The notes under the pieces were generated by a model. That model ran no database searches. It was not told the DNA's origin and saw only the letters and a program-made list of their open reading frames with translations. The position numbers were made by a program, and so were the translations under genes. Shown piece after piece: positions 63,235 through 64,000 of a stretch of 64,000 bases of DNA. How positions within the stretch are numbered: the first letter of the stretch is position 1; each line of letters begins with the position of its first letter. Origin of the DNA: JABJGO01 sp963921245 (lineage in GTDB: Bacteria; Pseudomonadota; Alphaproteobacteria; Rhodospirillales; Casp-alpha2); assembly GCA_963921245.4 (NCBI GenBank), contig CAWUEY030000001.1:434001-498000 (forward strand), read 5' to 3'.

Positions 63235-64000
63235 GTGACAACCCAATTGCCTCACCTGTTATGTTTCGGTCTCGGCTATTGTGGCCGATCCTTGTCCGAT
63301 CATCTCCTCCGGGCGGGGTGGAGGGTTACAGGCACACGTCGGTCCGTTGACCATAGCGCTGAAAACGCCGGGTCTGCTGTAAAAGAGATAGAGTTTCCGG
63401 GCGCTCCGGATGACCTCGGCGAAATCCGCGAGGCACTGTTACAGGCGACACATGTCATTTCGACGGCACCCCCATCCGATGAGGGCGATCCCGTGTTGAA
63501 CCGCCTGCGTAGTGACTTTGAAAACAGCAACCATCTGGAATGGATCGGTTATCTATCAACAACTGGCGTCTACGGAAACACCGACGGTGCCGTGGTGGAT
63601 GAGAGCACCCCGGTTAATCCTTCCGGCATCCGAGGAAGCCGCAGGGTGACGGCGGAACGCCAGTGGATGGCGCTGCACGAACAACACGATCTACCCGTCC
63701 ATATCTTTCGTTTGCCGGGGATTTACGGACCAGCGCGGAGTACATTTGATCAACTCCGCAAGGGAAAGGCCCGGCAAATCCATAAACCAGGGCACAGGTT
63801 CAACCGTATCCATGTGGAGGATATTACGACGACGCTGACGGCCTCCATCAAAAAGCCCGATCCCGGCAATATCTACAATGTTTGCGATGACCTTCCCATG
63901 GAACCAGCGGAAGTTACCCGTTATGCCGCAAATCTCATGGGCATGACGTTACCGCCGCTTGTTTCTTTTGACGAAGCAAAGGCAGACATGTCCGCCATGG
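63235..64000 (+). CDS. SDR-family NAD(P)-dependent oxidoreductase/epimerase, 3' truncated by window end
   Basis: 255 codons from GTG 63235 (preceded by GAAGGT), open to the last base. The N-terminal Rossmann fold has LLCFGLGYCGRSLSDHLL (G-x-x-x-x-G form), then RVTGTRR. The extended-SDR marks are EWIGYLSTTGVYGN (Ser/Thr and a Tyr of the active site), FRLPGIYGPAR and NRIHVEDI. The pattern is like YeeZ-type NAD-dependent epimerase/dehydratase proteins. The substrate is not known. Only the last few residues should be missing. Confidence 0.85.
   Translation, partial: MTTQLPHLLCFGLGYCGRSLSDHLLRAGWRVTGTRRSVDHSAENAGSAVKEIEFPGAPDDLGEIREALLQATHVISTAPPSDEGDPVLNRLRSDFENSNHLEWIGYLSTTGVYGNTDGAVVDESTPVNPSGIRGSRRVTAERQWMALHEQHDLPVHIFRLPGIYGPARSTFDQLRKGKARQIHKPGHRFNRIHVEDITTTLTASIKKPDPGNIYNVCDDLPMEPAEVTRYAANLMGMTLPPLVSFDEAKADMSAM

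Overview
This window is a piece of an alphaproteobacterial chromosome. The best guess is a marine, Rhodospirillales-like lineage. The evidence is the alphaproteobacterial form of the division and cell-wall (dcw) cluster, a flagellin whose N-terminus matches the short alphaproteobacterial type, fused SpmA/SpmB, MsrPQ, and a DMSP-lyase-like cupin. No 16S gene is present, so the placement is inference.

Layout. 1-9.6 kb holds housekeeping and metabolic genes: the end of a PLP decarboxylase, gamma-glutamyltransferase, a fatty acid hydroxylase, a DUF3750 protein, aconitase, a GAF histidine kinase and a CmcJ-like oxidoreductase. 9.7-11.7 kb is one extraordinary flagellin gene. Its central domain is replaced by 128 in-register Ser-x-Ala tripeptides. 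11.8-18.8 kb holds glutathione-dependent formaldehyde dehydrogenase, a CoA-transferase, MsrB, SpmAB, DjlA, an EamA transporter and an AmpD-like amidase. RNase P RNA (rnpB) follows at 19.0-19.4 kb.

19.4-26.4 kb, between rnpB and the dcw cluster, is an accessory island. It contains a deleted copy and a full copy of a DUF262-HNH nuclease gene, a mosaic tandem array of small DUF1640 membrane proteins, an EcoRI-family adenine methyltransferase (broken by one base) whose stop overlaps the nuclease start, a probable Panacea (DUF4065) toxin-antitoxin pair, and two small unknown genes. The last kilobase before mraZ has no convincing gene but is full of structure: a consensus promoter followed by a foldable 29-bp tandem repeat, four regularly spaced DnaA-box-like 9-mers, a 15-bp AT-rich tandem repeat, and a 10-bp-period CCCA array over a TTGACA promoter that fits an MraZ operator.

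26.5-51.3 kb is the dcw cluster, nearly all with 4-bp ATGA/GTGA overlaps: mraZ, rsmH, ftsL, ftsI, murE, murF, mraY, murD, ftsW, murG, murC, murB, ddl, ftsQ, ftsA, ftsZ, then lpxC, bamD, recN and ligA. It makes the lipid II precursor, builds the septal synthase and Z-ring, and adds lipid A, outer-membrane assembly and DNA-repair functions.

51.3-64 kb holds a DMSP-lyase-like cupin, an orphan type I specificity subunit (hsdS) at the 3' end of tRNA-Arg(CCG), a lipoprotein hydrolase with an ABC ATPase, a 59-residue zinc-finger protein coupled to polA (whose start must be non-canonical), an HSL-type esterase, msrPQ, a glutathione S-transferase, a TPR protein, and the 5' part of an SDR gene running off the end.
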